Made by a program: the position numbers and the translations under genes
NCBI GenBank assembly: GCA_026414765.1
Contig: JAOAIJ010000039.1
Span: forward strand, 1 to 64,000
Reading direction: 5' to 3'
Origin: Clostridia bacterium
Lineage (GTDB): Bacteria; Bacillota; Clostridia; Acetivibrionales; DSM-27016
Length of the DNA stretch: 64,000 nucleotides
Part shown: positions 53,869-63,539 of the stretch, piece after piece
Numbering within the stretch: the stretch's first letter is position 1
Layout of the letters: every line of letters starts with the position of its first letter
The notes under the pieces: generated by a model
What the model was told of the DNA's origin: nothing
What the model saw: the letters and a program-made list of their open reading frames with translations, nothing else
Databases searched by the model: none

Positions 53869-54321
53869 ATGTTTGGAATGACACCTTATAACAGAAAAAA
53901 TCACGGAATTGCCAGAAGCAATAGTGTCTGGGATTTACGGAGCGTTTTTGACAATTTCTTTAATGACCCGTTTTTTTCACAGTTTTCCGGTAGCGGACAC
54001 CCTATAAGAGCAGATATAAGTGAGAATGAGAAAGAGTATATAGTAGATGCAGAAATCCCTGGAGTTCAAAAAGAGGACATAAAGCTTGATCTTAGAGATG
54101 ATGTGCTTACTATTTCAGTAGAACACAATGAACAAGTGAATGAAGAAAGGGACAACTTCATCAGACGCGAGAGGAGAACCGGTTCCTTCAGCAGGAGCTT
54201 CTATGTGGAAAACGTCAGAAATGAGGCTGTAACAGCGAAATATAACAATGGTATTCTTACAATTACTTTACCAAAACAGGAAGGAAAAAAAGAAAGCAGG
54301 CACAATATTGAGATTCAATAA
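53869..54321 (+). CDS. hsp20: Small heat-shock protein, Hsp20 family
   Basis: The 150-aa product is an alpha-crystallin-type chaperone. A short N-terminal arm (VWDLRSVFDNFFNDPFF) precedes the crystallin domain (about 45-135), with IRADISENEKEYIVDAEIPG at its start and the conserved GILTITLPK near the end. It holds unfolding proteins during heat stress. AGGAGG lies 8 nt before the ATG. Two CtsR operators flank its promoter, so heat-induced derepression is expected. Confidence 0.95.
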   Translation: MFGMTPYNRKNHGIARSNSVWDLRSVFDNFFNDPFFSQFSGSGHPIRADISENEKEYIVDAEIPGVQKEDIKLDLRDDVLTISVEHNEQVNEERDNFIRRERRTGSFSRSFYVENVRNEAVTAKYNNGILTITLPKQEGKKESRHNIEIQ

Positions 54322-54428
54322 CAGAGTTTTTTGTAATAATTTTTTAATACTTAGTTTAAAACTTTTTAATAATTGTATCGTATAATTCTATGTAAGGAAG
54401 AACGATATGATTATAAAAGGGGTTTTCT

Positions 54429-54626
54429 ATGACAGATAATTACAAAGAACTTGAAAAGCAGATAGTAGAAAAGAACACAGTATTGAATTCCCTTAGAGGT
54501 AATAGAAATGAGGACAGGGAAAAGGCAAGCCACATAAAAAATGAGTTGGATAAGTTGTTGTTTGCTTATTATAAATCACTTAAGTGCAGATATACTGGAG
54601 CACTGTTCCTTAGACCACTACTATAG
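54429..54626 (+). CDS. Spo0E-like aspartyl-phosphate phosphatase family protein
   Basis: The 65-aa helical product has the Spo0E pattern: a first helix LEKQIVEKNTVLNSL, a loop, and a second helix with KNELDKLLFAYYK, which matches the SQELDxLI core except for K-N in place of S-Q. Spo0E proteins dephosphorylate Spo0A-P and delay sporulation. The C-terminal CRYTGALFLRPLL is extra. AAAAGGGG precedes the ATG. The altered motif lowers confidence. Confidence 0.6.
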   Translation: MTDNYKELEKQIVEKNTVLNSLRGNRNEDREKASHIKNELDKLLFAYYKSLKCRYTGALFLRPLL

Positions 54627-54639
54627 TGTTTATATAGAA

Positions 54640-54667
54640 GCCTTGGAGGTTATATTACCCCCAAGGC
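54640..54667. terminator. Terminator between the Spo0E-like and MocR genes
   Basis: GCCTTGGAGGT pairs with ACCCCCAAGGC (54640-54650, 54657-54667), followed by CTCTTTGTG. Confidence 0.65.
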
Positions 54668-54697
54668 CTCTTTGTGTGTATGGGAAAGCGTGAAACG

Positions 54698-56197
54698 CTA
54701 TAATATCGGTATATTGAGGTTGGAATCCTGTTTTTGATTTAATGCCGATATAATTTTGCATAAGCTTCTGATTCCGGATTTGATTTGTTTTTCAGGAACT
54801 GCTGCAAAGCTAATCCTTATATTGTTTAACTTTTGACAGGAACTGTTGCTGTAGAATATTTTTCCGGGAGCGAAAACTATATCACTTGAGGCAGTCCGCT
54901 TCAGGAGGTTGTTTATAGGAAAGCCGAAGGGCATATCCAACCATATGTTTAGTCCTCCACCCGGTCTGAAAAAACTGATATTGTCCGGGAGATTTTCCTC
55001 CAATGCTTCCAGTGTCTCAAAATATCTCTTTTTATATATATCGTACATGAATTTAAAATGCTTATCCCAGTAGCCTTTCCGGATATACAGGTCAAACGCT
55101 CTCTGTATCAGTCCCGAAGTGGATATGTCAGTTGTATGCTTTGCCTGCAGAATGGTGTTTTGCATACTTGGCGGCGATATCATAAATCCAAGCCTTAGAC
55201 CGGGCATAAATATCTTTGAAAAGCTTTTTATGAAAATAACCCTGTTATTTTTATCAAGTGCTTTAATAGGGGGATATTTCTTCTCTTCAAAATCCAGATC
55301 ACTGACATAGTCATCTTCAATTACATAAGTATCATATCTTTCAGCCAGTTTTAAGAGCTCCAACCGTTTTTTATGTGAGTAGGAGTACCCTGTGGGGTTT
55401 TGAAAGGAAGGTATTGTATAAATGAGCTTCGGCTTGTATTTTTTAAGGTTATATTCGAGAAGGTTTAAATCCATACCGTCCTTATCTATTTCTATATCAA
55501 TTATCTCAGCACCTCTCGACTTGAAAACAGCAATAGCACCTGTGTATGTGGGGCTTTCAGTTATTACGTAATCACCTTGCCTCAAAAAAGCCTTGGATAT
55601 GATATCTATACCTTGCTGGGCACCGGAGATTATCTGAATACTTCCAGGAGAACTCTCAATATTATTCAGCGACAGAAGACCGCATATGCATTCCCTCAAA
55701 GGTAAAAAACCCTGGCTTTCCTGATAGCTGAAGGCATTTCCTTTATCTCTGTCCAGTGTTTCATTCAGTGCAATTTTGAAGTTGTCAACAGGGAAAAGAT
55801 CCGGGGTAGGTGTTGCACTGGCGAAATTAATCGTATTTTCGCTTATATTCACCTGTCCGCTGCTTATCAGGGATACATCATCCTGATTGTACAGCTCATC
55901 GTTAATTACGCTTTCATCCGCATTACTGCCGATTTTTATGGGAAGCATACTTGCCACATATGTTCCGCTTCCGGTTTTGGTATATACATAACCTTCACTT
56001 TCAAGTTGCCTGAAAGCAGATACTACTGTTATCTGATTGATGTTAAGCGTTTTCGACATCTGCCTTACGGAAGGCAGCCTGTAATCAGAAAGAAGAGAAC
56101 CGCTGACAATAAATTCTTTAAGTTCCATATAAAGCTGGAGATACAAGGGCTCTTTCAATTTTTTATCAAGCTTTATGCTACTGAATAATTCCAGCAT
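54698..56197 (-). CDS. MocR-type GntR regulator with aminotransferase domain
   Basis: The 499-aa product joins an N-terminal GntR winged helix (about 10-80, LPSVRQMSKTLNINQITVVSAFRQLESEGYVY split across helices 2-3) to a class I aminotransferase fold (about 120-490). The PLP-lysine segment is IKSFSKIFMPGLRLGF, with the earlier IISGAQQGIDIIS and IEDDYVSDLDF. MocR regulators bind PLP and control genes of PLP, amino-acid or GABA metabolism; its target here is unknown. GGAGG lies 6 nt before the ATG. It is divergent from the methyltransferase gene, a possible target region. Confidence 0.92.
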   Translation of the reverse strand: MLELFSSIKLDKKLKEPLYLQLYMELKEFIVSGSLLSDYRLPSVRQMSKTLNINQITVVSAFRQLESEGYVYTKTGSGTYVASMLPIKIGSNADESVINDELYNQDDVSLISSGQVNISENTINFASATPTPDLFPVDNFKIALNETLDRDKGNAFSYQESQGFLPLRECICGLLSLNNIESSPGSIQIISGAQQGIDIISKAFLRQGDYVITESPTYTGAIAVFKSRGAEIIDIEIDKDGMDLNLLEYNLKKYKPKLIYTIPSFQNPTGYSYSHKKRLELLKLAERYDTYVIEDDYVSDLDFEEKKYPPIKALDKNNRVIFIKSFSKIFMPGLRLGFMISPPSMQNTILQAKHTTDISTSGLIQRAFDLYIRKGYWDKHFKFMYDIYKKRYFETLEALEENLPDNISFFRPGGGLNIWLDMPFGFPINNLLKRTASSDIVFAPGKIFYSNSSCQKLNNIRISFAAVPEKQIKSGIRSLCKIISALNQKQDSNLNIPIL

Positions 56198-56517
56198 TTT
56201 TTACCTCCGTCAATCTATATATAATAACTTAACGCATTGTGCTGACTTGATAAGTTTTATGGATAAAATATATGAGTAGAGTATATAGAGATTGTTAATC
56301 CGATAGTTCTAGGAATAAAATTTATCAAGTATAGTGAAATTTTTATTTGCAGTTTTATTAATTTTATCAAAGTAAAGAGGCTTTGTCACACAATTTCACA
56401 TTCTTGTATATGAGTATCTACTATGCTATAATTTCCTCAGTAGATATTAGGCTTAGACAACCTTATTCAATTGATTATTTTACAATAATAGATAACCGGG
56501 ATGAAAAGGGTGGAAAT

Positions 56518-57405
56518 ATGAGATGTAATCTATGTGGGTCGGAGACTCACAAAAATATTGTCAGGTTTGAAGATATAGCTGTGGTAAAATGCCGCGAATG
56601 CGGTTTGGTTCAGATGGACCCCATTAAAATAGGTGAATGCAAAGACGATTATATAGAATTGGAAGTTGATGAGTTTATTGACTATATCGAGTCAGTACGG
56701 TTACCCCAGTTTGAAGCTGAAATGAAGGATATTGTAAAGGTGGTAAAAACGGGCAGAGTGCTGGATATAGGATGCTCCACAGGCTTATTCCTGAGTTTGG
56801 CAAGAAAACACGGGTTTGAAGCTTATGGAGTAGAGCCTTCTGAAAGCATGTGCAAAGTAGCAGGATGCAGGCATGAAGGGCTCAATCTGCATAATACGGA
56901 GTTTACCAAAGAATTATTCAGGGGTATTGAGTTTGATTTGGTTACCGTATGGTCAGTACTGGAACATATACCTGATCCGAAGAGATTTCTCAGTGAATGC
57001 AGGGCAGTGCTGAAGAAGGACGGTGTTTTGGCTGTGAGAGTTCCAAATTACAGCGGACTGATTCCAAAGCTTATCATATGGGCATATAAGCTGAGCTTCG
57101 GTTTGATATCAGCGCCTGCAAAGTCATTATATGAATACCATTTTGTGTACAAGCACTTTTATCACTATACTGAAAAGACACTTTCAAGGATGATGGAGAA
57201 TACAGGATTTAAGGTTTTTCAGGTTAAACGTGAGAACAGTATAAATATGGGAAATTTCAAAAAGCGGATAGAATCATCAAAAAGGAAGAATGATCTGGGC
57301 TGGGCCAGAAATCCTTTACTTAGAGCAATGATATCTGTTGTTCTGAAGATTTCAGACATACTTAAGCTGCAGGATGAAATAGTTGTTTTCTGTAAAAAGA
57401 TATAG
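56518..57405 (+). CDS. Zinc-ribbon SAM-dependent methyltransferase
   Basis: The 295-aa product opens with a zinc ribbon (CNLCGS, then VKCRECGLV), followed by a class I methyltransferase: motif I VLDIGCSTGLFLSLA, motif II FDLVTVWSVLEHIPDP, motif III LKKDGVLAVRVPN. Such enzymes occur in surface-sugar clusters. ATG 56518 is chosen with AAGGGTGG upstream; an in-frame ATG at 56383 lacks a site. It heads the glycan cluster genes on this strand. Confidence 0.85.
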   Translation: MRCNLCGSETHKNIVRFEDIAVVKCRECGLVQMDPIKIGECKDDYIELEVDEFIDYIESVRLPQFEAEMKDIVKVVKTGRVLDIGCSTGLFLSLARKHGFEAYGVEPSESMCKVAGCRHEGLNLHNTEFTKELFRGIEFDLVTVWSVLEHIPDPKRFLSECRAVLKKDGVLAVRVPNYSGLIPKLIIWAYKLSFGLISAPAKSLYEYHFVYKHFYHYTEKTLSRMMENTGFKVFQVKRENSINMGNFKKRIESSKRKNDLGWARNPLLRAMISVVLKISDILKLQDEIVVFCKKI

Positions 57406-57443
57406 GAAAAAAGTGCTGATATAAATATGAAAGGGAATTTTGT

Positions 57444-58697
57444 ATGATAAATAAACTTAAAGGAAAGAGTGTATTTTTGATTCTTTTAGCAATAATCATA
57501 CTTGGACTGGCATTTCGTGCCGTGGTTTTTTATAAATTCTTACCGAATTTCAAACTGGCCGGTGATGCAAAGCACTATTGGCTGATGTCTCATCAACTGG
57601 TAGATAATGGTATATACGGCTACTGGAATGAAGGTATGGATGTCGGACCACAGAAGGGAGAACCCAATGCGTTTGTGACACCTGTATATCCTCTGTTTCT
57701 GAGTGGGATATATGCTGTTTTTCATGACCCTTATCTTCAGATAACTATAGCCCGTATGATCCAGGTAGGCGTAAGCGGCCTTATAACTCCGCTTCTGGCG
57801 TTTTTACTGGTCCGCCGTCTTTTTAGACGCAATGATATAGCTCTCCTTACCAGCTTGCTTACTGCAATCTATCCTACTTATGCAATGTCCTCCGTAGACA
57901 TTTTAACAGAGGTGTTTTCCCTGGCTACCATGCTGCTTTACTTCTATCTTACAACAGTTGGACTGCAAACCAGAAAAGCAGCTATGAATGTATTAGCGGG
58001 AATAGCCTTTGCATTTCATATTCTCGTACGACCTCCGCTGCTTCCGCTTTTTATACTGCCGTTTATTTATATTTATTTTGCATGGGGTAAAAAAGAGAGA
58101 AAGGCAGTATTCAGAGTGTTTTTTCAAACCTGTGGGGGTTTTGTGCTATTAATGCTTCCCTGGTGGATACGGAACATAGTTTCGCTGCACACTTTTATCA
58201 TAACATCAACTAGTGTAGGGAACCCTTTACTGGCCGGAACATATCCATATATGGAAAATCTTATGTGGGATGTTACGGAGCAAATAAGGGGAAATTCTGA
58301 GCGGCAGGCGAAATTGGCCAGAGAGAGAATAATTAATGGCTTTTTGACACAACCTTTACTATATATTAAATGGTATACTCTGGGCAAAATCCAGATTATG
58401 TTCGGAACTCCCTGGCAATATTATAAACTTCCGGGTACACAGATTATCCATAATATAATTCATAATACAATAGTTTTTGTAGGTGCTGCCGGTTTGATAG
58501 CCAATTCGGTTATCAACAGAGTAAACCGTTTTATTAATATATACGGGCTTTTGTTTTTGGGATTGTATTTGATTTTTATTCCTTTGAGCAGATACGCATA
58601 CCAGCATATGTTCTTTTTAATGCTGTCTGCTGCATACCTCGTTTGTCAGGTATCAGATGTTGTAAAACATAGATTTGTTCACAAAATAAATAATTAA
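57444..58697 (+). CDS. Membrane glycosyltransferase, GT39/PMT-like
   Basis: The 417-aa product has about ten membrane helices and a first extracellular loop with the acidic FKLAGDAKHYWLMSHQLVDN, like the Asp-containing loop of the ArnT/PMT (GT-C) superfamily that uses polyprenyl-phosphate sugars. The next gene is a polyprenol-phosphate glycosyltransferase-like GT2 that could make that donor. AAAGGG precedes the ATG. Acceptor unknown. Confidence 0.78.
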   Translation: MINKLKGKSVFLILLAIIILGLAFRAVVFYKFLPNFKLAGDAKHYWLMSHQLVDNGIYGYWNEGMDVGPQKGEPNAFVTPVYPLFLSGIYAVFHDPYLQITIARMIQVGVSGLITPLLAFLLVRRLFRRNDIALLTSLLTAIYPTYAMSSVDILTEVFSLATMLLYFYLTTVGLQTRKAAMNVLAGIAFAFHILVRPPLLPLFILPFIYIYFAWGKKERKAVFRVFFQTCGGFVLLMLPWWIRNIVSLHTFIITSTSVGNPLLAGTYPYMENLMWDVTEQIRGNSERQAKLARERIINGFLTQPLLYIKWYTLGKIQIMFGTPWQYYKLPGTQIIHNIIHNTIVFVGAAGLIANSVINRVNRFINIYGLLFLGLYLIFIPLSRYAYQHMFFLMLSAAYLVCQVSDVVKHRFVHKINN

Positions 58698-58715
58698 GTA
58701 GGCTGAAGGGGTTTT

Positions 58716-59408
58716 ATGAAGGTTTTGATTATTATTCCTGCATTTAATGAAGAGAAGAGCCTGACTAATCTGTTTAATGAACTGAATAGCAAATGTCCCC
58801 GGTATGATGTAGTGGTGGTCAATGATTGCTCTTTGGACAAAACCCGTAAGATTTGCAGGGATAATAATGTTGCGGTTATAGATTTACCGGTTAATCTCGG
58901 GATAGGCGGCGCAGTACAGGCCGGCTATAAATACGCCCTGTATAATGATTATGATGTCGCCATACAGGTTGACGGGGACGGGCAGCACAATCCGCAATAT
59001 ATAGATACTCTGGTTGGAGAGATAGGAAAGGGATTTAATTTATGTATAGGTTCGCGTTTTATAGAGAAGGAAGGATTTCAGTCCACATTTACAAGACGTG
59101 TGGGGATAAAGTATTTTTCAAAACTCATAAAACTGCTCACAGGCAAGCTGATTACTGATCCTACTTCAGGCTTCAGAGCTTGTGACAGGAAGGTGATAGA
59201 GTGCTTTGCCAGAGAATACCCCAGGGATTATCCCGAACCTGAAACCATTGTATTGGCTACGAGAAGAAATTTTAAAATATCGGAAGCACCGGTAATAATG
59301 AATGAAAGGGATGGGGGCAGGTCTTCCATTACCAGTATTAAGTCGATATACTATATGATAAAGGTAAGCCTGGCAATAATAGCTGCATCCTTTTCAAAAA
59401 GCAGGTAA
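58716..59408 (+). CDS. GT2 glycosyltransferase, dolichyl-phosphate-mannose-synthase-like
   Basis: The 230-aa GT-A fold has IIIPAFNEEKSLTNL, VVVNDCSLDKT, and the metal-binding QVDGDGQHNPQYI (DxD). The DPTSGFRACDRKVIE segment is typical of polyprenol-phosphate sugar synthases. It has no C-terminal membrane helices. It likely makes an undecaprenyl-phosphate sugar for the GT-C enzyme encoded just upstream. GAAGGGG precedes the ATG. DUF2304 follows, a frequent partner. Confidence 0.9.
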   Translation: MKVLIIIPAFNEEKSLTNLFNELNSKCPRYDVVVVNDCSLDKTRKICRDNNVAVIDLPVNLGIGGAVQAGYKYALYNDYDVAIQVDGDGQHNPQYIDTLVGEIGKGFNLCIGSRFIEKEGFQSTFTRRVGIKYFSKLIKLLTGKLITDPTSGFRACDRKVIECFAREYPRDYPEPETIVLATRRNFKISEAPVIMNERDGGRSSITSIKSIYYMIKVSLAIIAASFSKSR

Positions 59409-59426
59409 AGGTACGGAGGGATTGTA

Positions 59427-59786
59427 ATGAATAAGGTTTTACAGGTAATTCTGATTATTTCCTCTACTTTGTTCTTTGTTTTCATTTTTAACATGGTAAG
59501 AAATAAGAGACTGGAACTAAAATATGCTTTGACATGGATGCTTACAAGCTTCAGCTTTATTATATTATCCGTATTTCCGGAAGTGCTGTACTTTGTTTCG
59601 GCGGTACTCCATATCGAACTGCCGGTAAATACCCTGTTTTTGTCGGTTATATTCTTTCTTCTTGTAATAGTGTTTACATTAACAATTGCATTATCCAGAA
59701 ATGCTAACAGGGTAAAGACCCTTACACAGGAAATAGGGATTTTGAAACTGAAGATAGAAAAGCTGTCTGAAGTGAATAAAGAGTGA
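59427..59786 (+). CDS. DUF2304 membrane protein
   Basis: The 119-aa product has three membrane helices and a C-terminal coiled coil (NANRVKTLTQEIGILKLKIEKL). The LELKYALTWMLTS motif between helices 1 and 2 is the DUF2304 signature. The gene commonly sits after DPM1-like glycosyltransferases, as here, and may help anchor or regulate them (inference). CGGAGGG lies 7 nt before the ATG. Confidence 0.85.
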   Translation: MNKVLQVILIISSTLFFVFIFNMVRNKRLELKYALTWMLTSFSFIILSVFPEVLYFVSAVLHIELPVNTLFLSVIFFLLVIVFTLTIALSRNANRVKTLTQEIGILKLKIEKLSEVNKE

Positions 59787-59804
59787 TGCTAAACAGCATC
59801 ACTC
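59781..59804. terminator. Bidirectional terminator
   Basis: GAGTGATGCT/AGCATCACTC with loop AAAC, followed by TCTTTT on the plus strand. It separates the DUF2304 and O-antigen ligase genes and overlaps both 3' ends. Confidence 0.8.
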
Positions 59805-61168
59805 TCTTTTAATGTACCTTTATTATTCATGTAAGCCAGAAACATTACAATACCTGCCATTACCCAGAAGTAAACCGCCATCATCGGAACCTCAAACACA
59901 TTCTCCGCGGCACTGTGGACTAGAACTCCACACATACCTGCAAATGCGCCGTGGGCAATATTTACATACCGTGTATTCTTAAGATTTCTTATAGCTCTGA
60001 TATTCCAGATAACTAAATTATATATAAGAACCAGAAATGCCGATAGTCCCACTATACCTGTTTCAACTGCTGTCTTAACGTAATAATTGTCCATATAGAA
60101 AGCACCCGGGATCTTGTTATTTACTGCTACTGCTCCGCCGAAACGTCCAAGGCCCATACCGAATAACGGATTTTGTTTCAGCATATACAAGCCTTCTATC
60201 CATCGCTTGACACGGCCGCCCTTTGAGCTGCTGACCATGTACTCCGGACTAATAAGGTATGCAATCCTGTCGGCTACTGAAGGAACAAGGAAGCTTATTA
60301 TGACACCTCCTACAGCCATACCTGCCAGTGCCGGTATCAGCATACGCCTGTTTTTTACGAAAACATATACTATAAGTGCAAATATGAAGCCGATCCAGGC
60401 TGCTCTTGTAAAGGTAAAGACCAGACAAGCCAGCATTATAAGGGCTATAGCACCAAATAAAACCTTTTTCCCCAGTTTCTTTTCAAAAAACACGAGCGAT
60501 ATGCTTAAGGGTGTCAGAAGCACCATCAGGCTGGCTAGGGCGTTAGGATTACCCGCTATTGAAAACACCCTCGTGCGTACTGCCACTTCAGCCTTATCAA
60601 CCCAATTTCCCGGCATTTCTACCCCTACTATATATTGATGTACACCATCAAGTCCAAGCAAGCCGCCTACGAATACCAACATGTATACGAGACGTTTAGC
60701 ACCTGTAGGTGTCCTTAAAAGCTGTACAGTGACAAAAAACCATAGGAGATACTCAAAAACAGCTCTGAAGCCTTCCAAGCCTATTCTCATATCCGGAGAA
60801 TTTACAAGCAGGAGTAGAATCCCAACCCCTATAAAGAAAATCAGTGGAAATTCCAGAGGTGTCCAGAAATAAGCTTTTTGCTTGCGGTATACCAGCCATT
60901 TATAAAACCACAGCATCACACATACAACAAATAGCAGTTCGTCCCAGTTGCCTCCCAGAAACGGAACCTGCATTACATACCTGAGGATAAAGTCAATAAT
61001 AATATAGAAAGCAAGGAGGTAGGTGACTCTCTGATAATCAAGCAGGATCAGAACCCCCATGGAAACTGCAGCAATAATGCCTACAGGGAGAAGTACATGA
61101 GTAAATGCGCCTATTATTCCCAGCAATATTCCTGCTAAACCTATTAATATATAAAGTAACTTTTTCAC
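59789..61168 (-). CDS. O-antigen ligase/polymerase family membrane protein
   Basis: The 459-aa product has about eleven helices and a large extracytoplasmic loop with MYMLKQNPLFGMGLGRFGG-type sequence (ML-QNPLFG-GLG-F), the Wzy_C/WaaL signature. FSIAGNPNALASLMVLL is the usual mid-protein motif. It likely polymerises or ligates the cell-surface glycan made by this cluster. The start is GTG at 61168 with only a weak ribosome site, so the true start could differ slightly. Confidence 0.88.
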   Translation of the reverse strand: MKKLLYILIGLAGILLGIIGAFTHVLLPVGIIAAVSMGVLILLDYQRVTYLLAFYIIIDFILRYVMQVPFLGGNWDELLFVVCVMLWFYKWLVYRKQKAYFWTPLEFPLIFFIGVGILLLLVNSPDMRIGLEGFRAVFEYLLWFFVTVQLLRTPTGAKRLVYMLVFVGGLLGLDGVHQYIVGVEMPGNWVDKAEVAVRTRVFSIAGNPNALASLMVLLTPLSISLVFFEKKLGKKVLFGAIALIMLACLVFTFTRAAWIGFIFALIVYVFVKNRRMLIPALAGMAVGGVIISFLVPSVADRIAYLISPEYMVSSSKGGRVKRWIEGLYMLKQNPLFGMGLGRFGGAVAVNNKIPGAFYMDNYYVKTAVETGIVGLSAFLVLIYNLVIWNIRAIRNLKNTRYVNIAHGAFAGMCGVLVHSAAENVFEVPMMAVYFWVMAGIVMFLAYMNNKGTLKESDAV

Positions 61169-61181
61169 AAGATATCACATC

Positions 61182-61709
61182 TCATTCCCAAATATAATGA
61201 AGTACTTTGTAAATTCTACTGCTCAGCACCCAGCCCTTTAAAGTCTTAACAGGAATAATCAATAACAGGCATATAATGCCTAAAACAGAAATATATAAAA
61301 GTCTTGCTGTATTCCAGGTGCCAAGAATTGAGGTTACCAAAGCATATACGCTAAGAAATGTAACCAGAGCTGTTAATAACAACGCATTCGGATTACTACC
61401 CGACTCTGTTTTTAGGGTATCAATCAAAGTTTTGACCTTGCTGGAATTTATTGCTGAAGCCAGCTTTGTATGGATTTTTCCGGCATGAATATCCAGCTTT
61501 TTACCCATAAAACTTAAGATTCTATAGAATACAGAGTTTTCTGCAAAAGACTTTCTGTTAAAATATCTGATTATTCCTTTATATATTGTACTGTTTTCAG
61601 TCCATCTACCCAAGGTTTCCATAAACCTGTTGAGACAACTTGACCGATAAACAAGAATAGACCATGAAATAAACCTGTATGCCAGGCTGTTTTCAATATA
61701 GGATCTCAC
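61182..61709 (-). CDS. Hypothetical membrane protein, 175 aa
   Basis: A charged N-terminal part (about 110 residues) with repeated amphipathic stretches is followed by two membrane helices (NALLLTALVTFLSVYALVT and LLYISVLGIICLLLIIPV). No family is recognised. The start is GTG 61709 with AGGAGG 8 nt upstream. It lies 13 nt before the O-antigen ligase gene and 11 nt after DUF4330, in one operon. Confidence 0.65.
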   Translation of the reverse strand: MRSYIENSLAYRFISWSILVYRSSCLNRFMETLGRWTENSTIYKGIIRYFNRKSFAENSVFYRILSFMGKKLDIHAGKIHTKLASAINSSKVKTLIDTLKTESGSNPNALLLTALVTFLSVYALVTSILGTWNTARLLYISVLGIICLLLIIPVKTLKGWVLSSRIYKVLHYIWE

Positions 61710-61720
61710 AGGACACCCTC

Positions 61721-62212
61721 CTATTTCTCGACAACATCTCTGATAATTCCCGGTACATCTGCATTTTTTGTTTTTACAACAAATTGCTTAGCTATAGCTA
61801 TATCCTGACTGCCCAGTTTTGTTATGGCAGAACCTGCATCCACAGTCATTTTGATTGTTATAAGGATATCCTTCGATATTGGTTTGGTTGCTATGATATA
61901 TGATCCGTCCTCTTTTTTTACTTCTTCTATTGCAGGTTTATAGGATACGGATTCGATATACGCATTAACAGTATTTGTAAGTGACAGGAGCTGATCACCC
62001 TTTTTGAAGGCTTTAGCTACAGCTTCAGGTCTGGACAGGCACTCAACTGTAACAATAAGTTCTTTTGTTCCTGCATTGGGGGCGATATTAAGTTTGCTGC
62101 CCACCGTCTTATAACCAAGTACTCCAATAACCAGTAATAATAATGCTACTACTGCAAGGTCAATTATATTAATAACTCCAAACAGACGACCCTTTTCATC
62201 AAGAATTTTCAT
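61721..62212 (-). CDS. DUF4330 membrane-anchored protein
   Basis: The 163-aa product has an N-terminal MKILDEKGRLFGVINIIDLA and one membrane helix (about 18-38), then an extracytoplasmic beta-rich domain; this is the DUF4330 layout. Genes of this family occur in clostridial and cyanobacterial polysaccharide loci; function unknown. AGGAGG is 8 nt before the ATG. Confidence 0.8.
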   Translation of the reverse strand: MKILDEKGRLFGVINIIDLAVVALLLLVIGVLGYKTVGSKLNIAPNAGTKELIVTVECLSRPEAVAKAFKKGDQLLSLTNTVNAYIESVSYKPAIEEVKKEDGSYIIATKPISKDILITIKMTVDAGSAITKLGSQDIAIAKQFVVKTKNADVPGIIRDVVEK

Positions 62213-62308
62213 GTTATTTTCCTCCTGTAAGTATCAATGGTATTAAGAATTTAGTAATTCTATTTTCTTTTACATTTTACAATTCACTCTTTGTTTTGTC
62301 CATATCAA

Positions 62309-63511
62309 TCATTTTGTTTTTTCTACGCACTGCATGATTCTTTCTGCCGAGCGGTTGTCCGTATACTGGTTAACCAGGCCGTTTACAAGCTTGCGCTCAG
62401 CTTTGTAATATTCTTTGTCCTGTAAACATTTCCTGAGACACTGTACATACTCATCAAAGGTTTTTGTTTTTGGTCCCGGCGTCCAGAAGTCATAATCTTC
62501 AAATATTAAGCCTCTGCCGCTTTTGTATGTATTCAGGTCACTGGTGACAAAAACTATCGGGCGGTCAAGGAGCAGATAATCGAAATATATTGAAGAATAA
62601 TCGGTAACCAGCACATCAAATAATCCAAGAATATCGTACATGCTCACGGTGTTGGTATTAAAGGCATCTGATTTTACCAGCACTGAATTTTGCGGCAGAT
62701 CCAGTTCAGAACCGCTGTACTGTTTTTCCTCAAACGGATGGAGCTTAATAACAAGCAGTGCATTATGTGATTTGAGCAGCTCATCCAGTTCATTCCTTTG
62801 ATAATCAGGAAAGTTGAACACATTTTTGTCAAGCTTTTTTCCCTCTACCCTTCCCATACCGGCTCTGAAGGTAGGGCAATACAGTATAAGCTTATCATAT
62901 GCATCCAGATTTTTACCGCAAACCCTGGAAAGTACAGCTCTGTCTTCAGGTGAGAAAAGCTTGTCATTTCGGGGCTGGCCTGTGATAACAACTTTTCTTG
63001 CATCTATATTGAAGCAGCTTGCCAGTGCATATCTCATTATTGGTGAAGTGGATATGAATATATCAGATTTTTTACTTACTGTTTTGAAGCCTTTTATATC
63101 TTTTTTTGTACAAAGATTGTCAATATAGCCCATAGATTTCAGAGGCATGCCGTGCCATAGGGTTATTAAAAACTGATTTGAAGACTTGATGGCGATATGC
63201 TGACTGTGTGTACAAGCAATATATCTGGAAGTTAAGAGGGCTTTTATCCCCTTCCATGACCAGGAATATTCACAGGTTATGTTTTCTCTGCTCAGCTTCT
63301 CAACAAGGCTCTTATCGCTAAAAAGCCATACAGGTTCATATTTTTCGGAGCCGGCAAGGTATTCCCAAAGGCCCTTCGCATTATCTGAGAAGTCGGGAAG
63401 GCTGCTGAGGACTATTTTATTATCTTGTTTTGGAACAAACTCATTCAATGTCCTCAAAAGTAAAATCCTGCTTTTATATATAATCCTGTTTAGTAATGTA
63501 CTAATGCTCAT
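62309..63511 (-). CDS. CDP-glycerol glycerophosphotransferase, TagB/TagF-like
   Basis: The 400-aa GT-B-like enzyme has LITLWHGMPLKSMGYID, ITGQPRNDKLFSPED, LVIKLHPFEEKQ and VTDYSSIYFDYLLLDRPIVF, the family hallmarks including the catalytic His/Asp regions. It adds glycerol phosphate or a similar polyol phosphate to a wall glycan. GGAG precedes the ATG. It lies between the DUF4330 and flippase genes. Confidence 0.9.
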   Translation of the reverse strand: MSISTLLNRIIYKSRILLLRTLNEFVPKQDNKIVLSSLPDFSDNAKGLWEYLAGSEKYEPVWLFSDKSLVEKLSRENITCEYSWSWKGIKALLTSRYIACTHSQHIAIKSSNQFLITLWHGMPLKSMGYIDNLCTKKDIKGFKTVSKKSDIFISTSPIMRYALASCFNIDARKVVITGQPRNDKLFSPEDRAVLSRVCGKNLDAYDKLILYCPTFRAGMGRVEGKKLDKNVFNFPDYQRNELDELLKSHNALLVIKLHPFEEKQYSGSELDLPQNSVLVKSDAFNTNTVSMYDILGLFDVLVTDYSSIYFDYLLLDRPIVFVTSDLNTYKSGRGLIFEDYDFWTPGPKTKTFDEYVQCLRKCLQDKEYYKAERKLVNGLVNQYTDNRSAERIMQCVEKTK

Positions 63512-63539
63512 AGTCTCTACTCCATATTACTATTTTACT

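Noticed and set aside
53679-53891. 70-aa plus-strand frame upstream of hsp20
   Set aside because: It covers the promoter and both CtsR operators and has no ribosome site.
60114-60638. 174-aa plus-strand frame in the O-antigen ligase gene
   Set aside because: Antisense shadow of a membrane protein gene with clear Wzy motifs.
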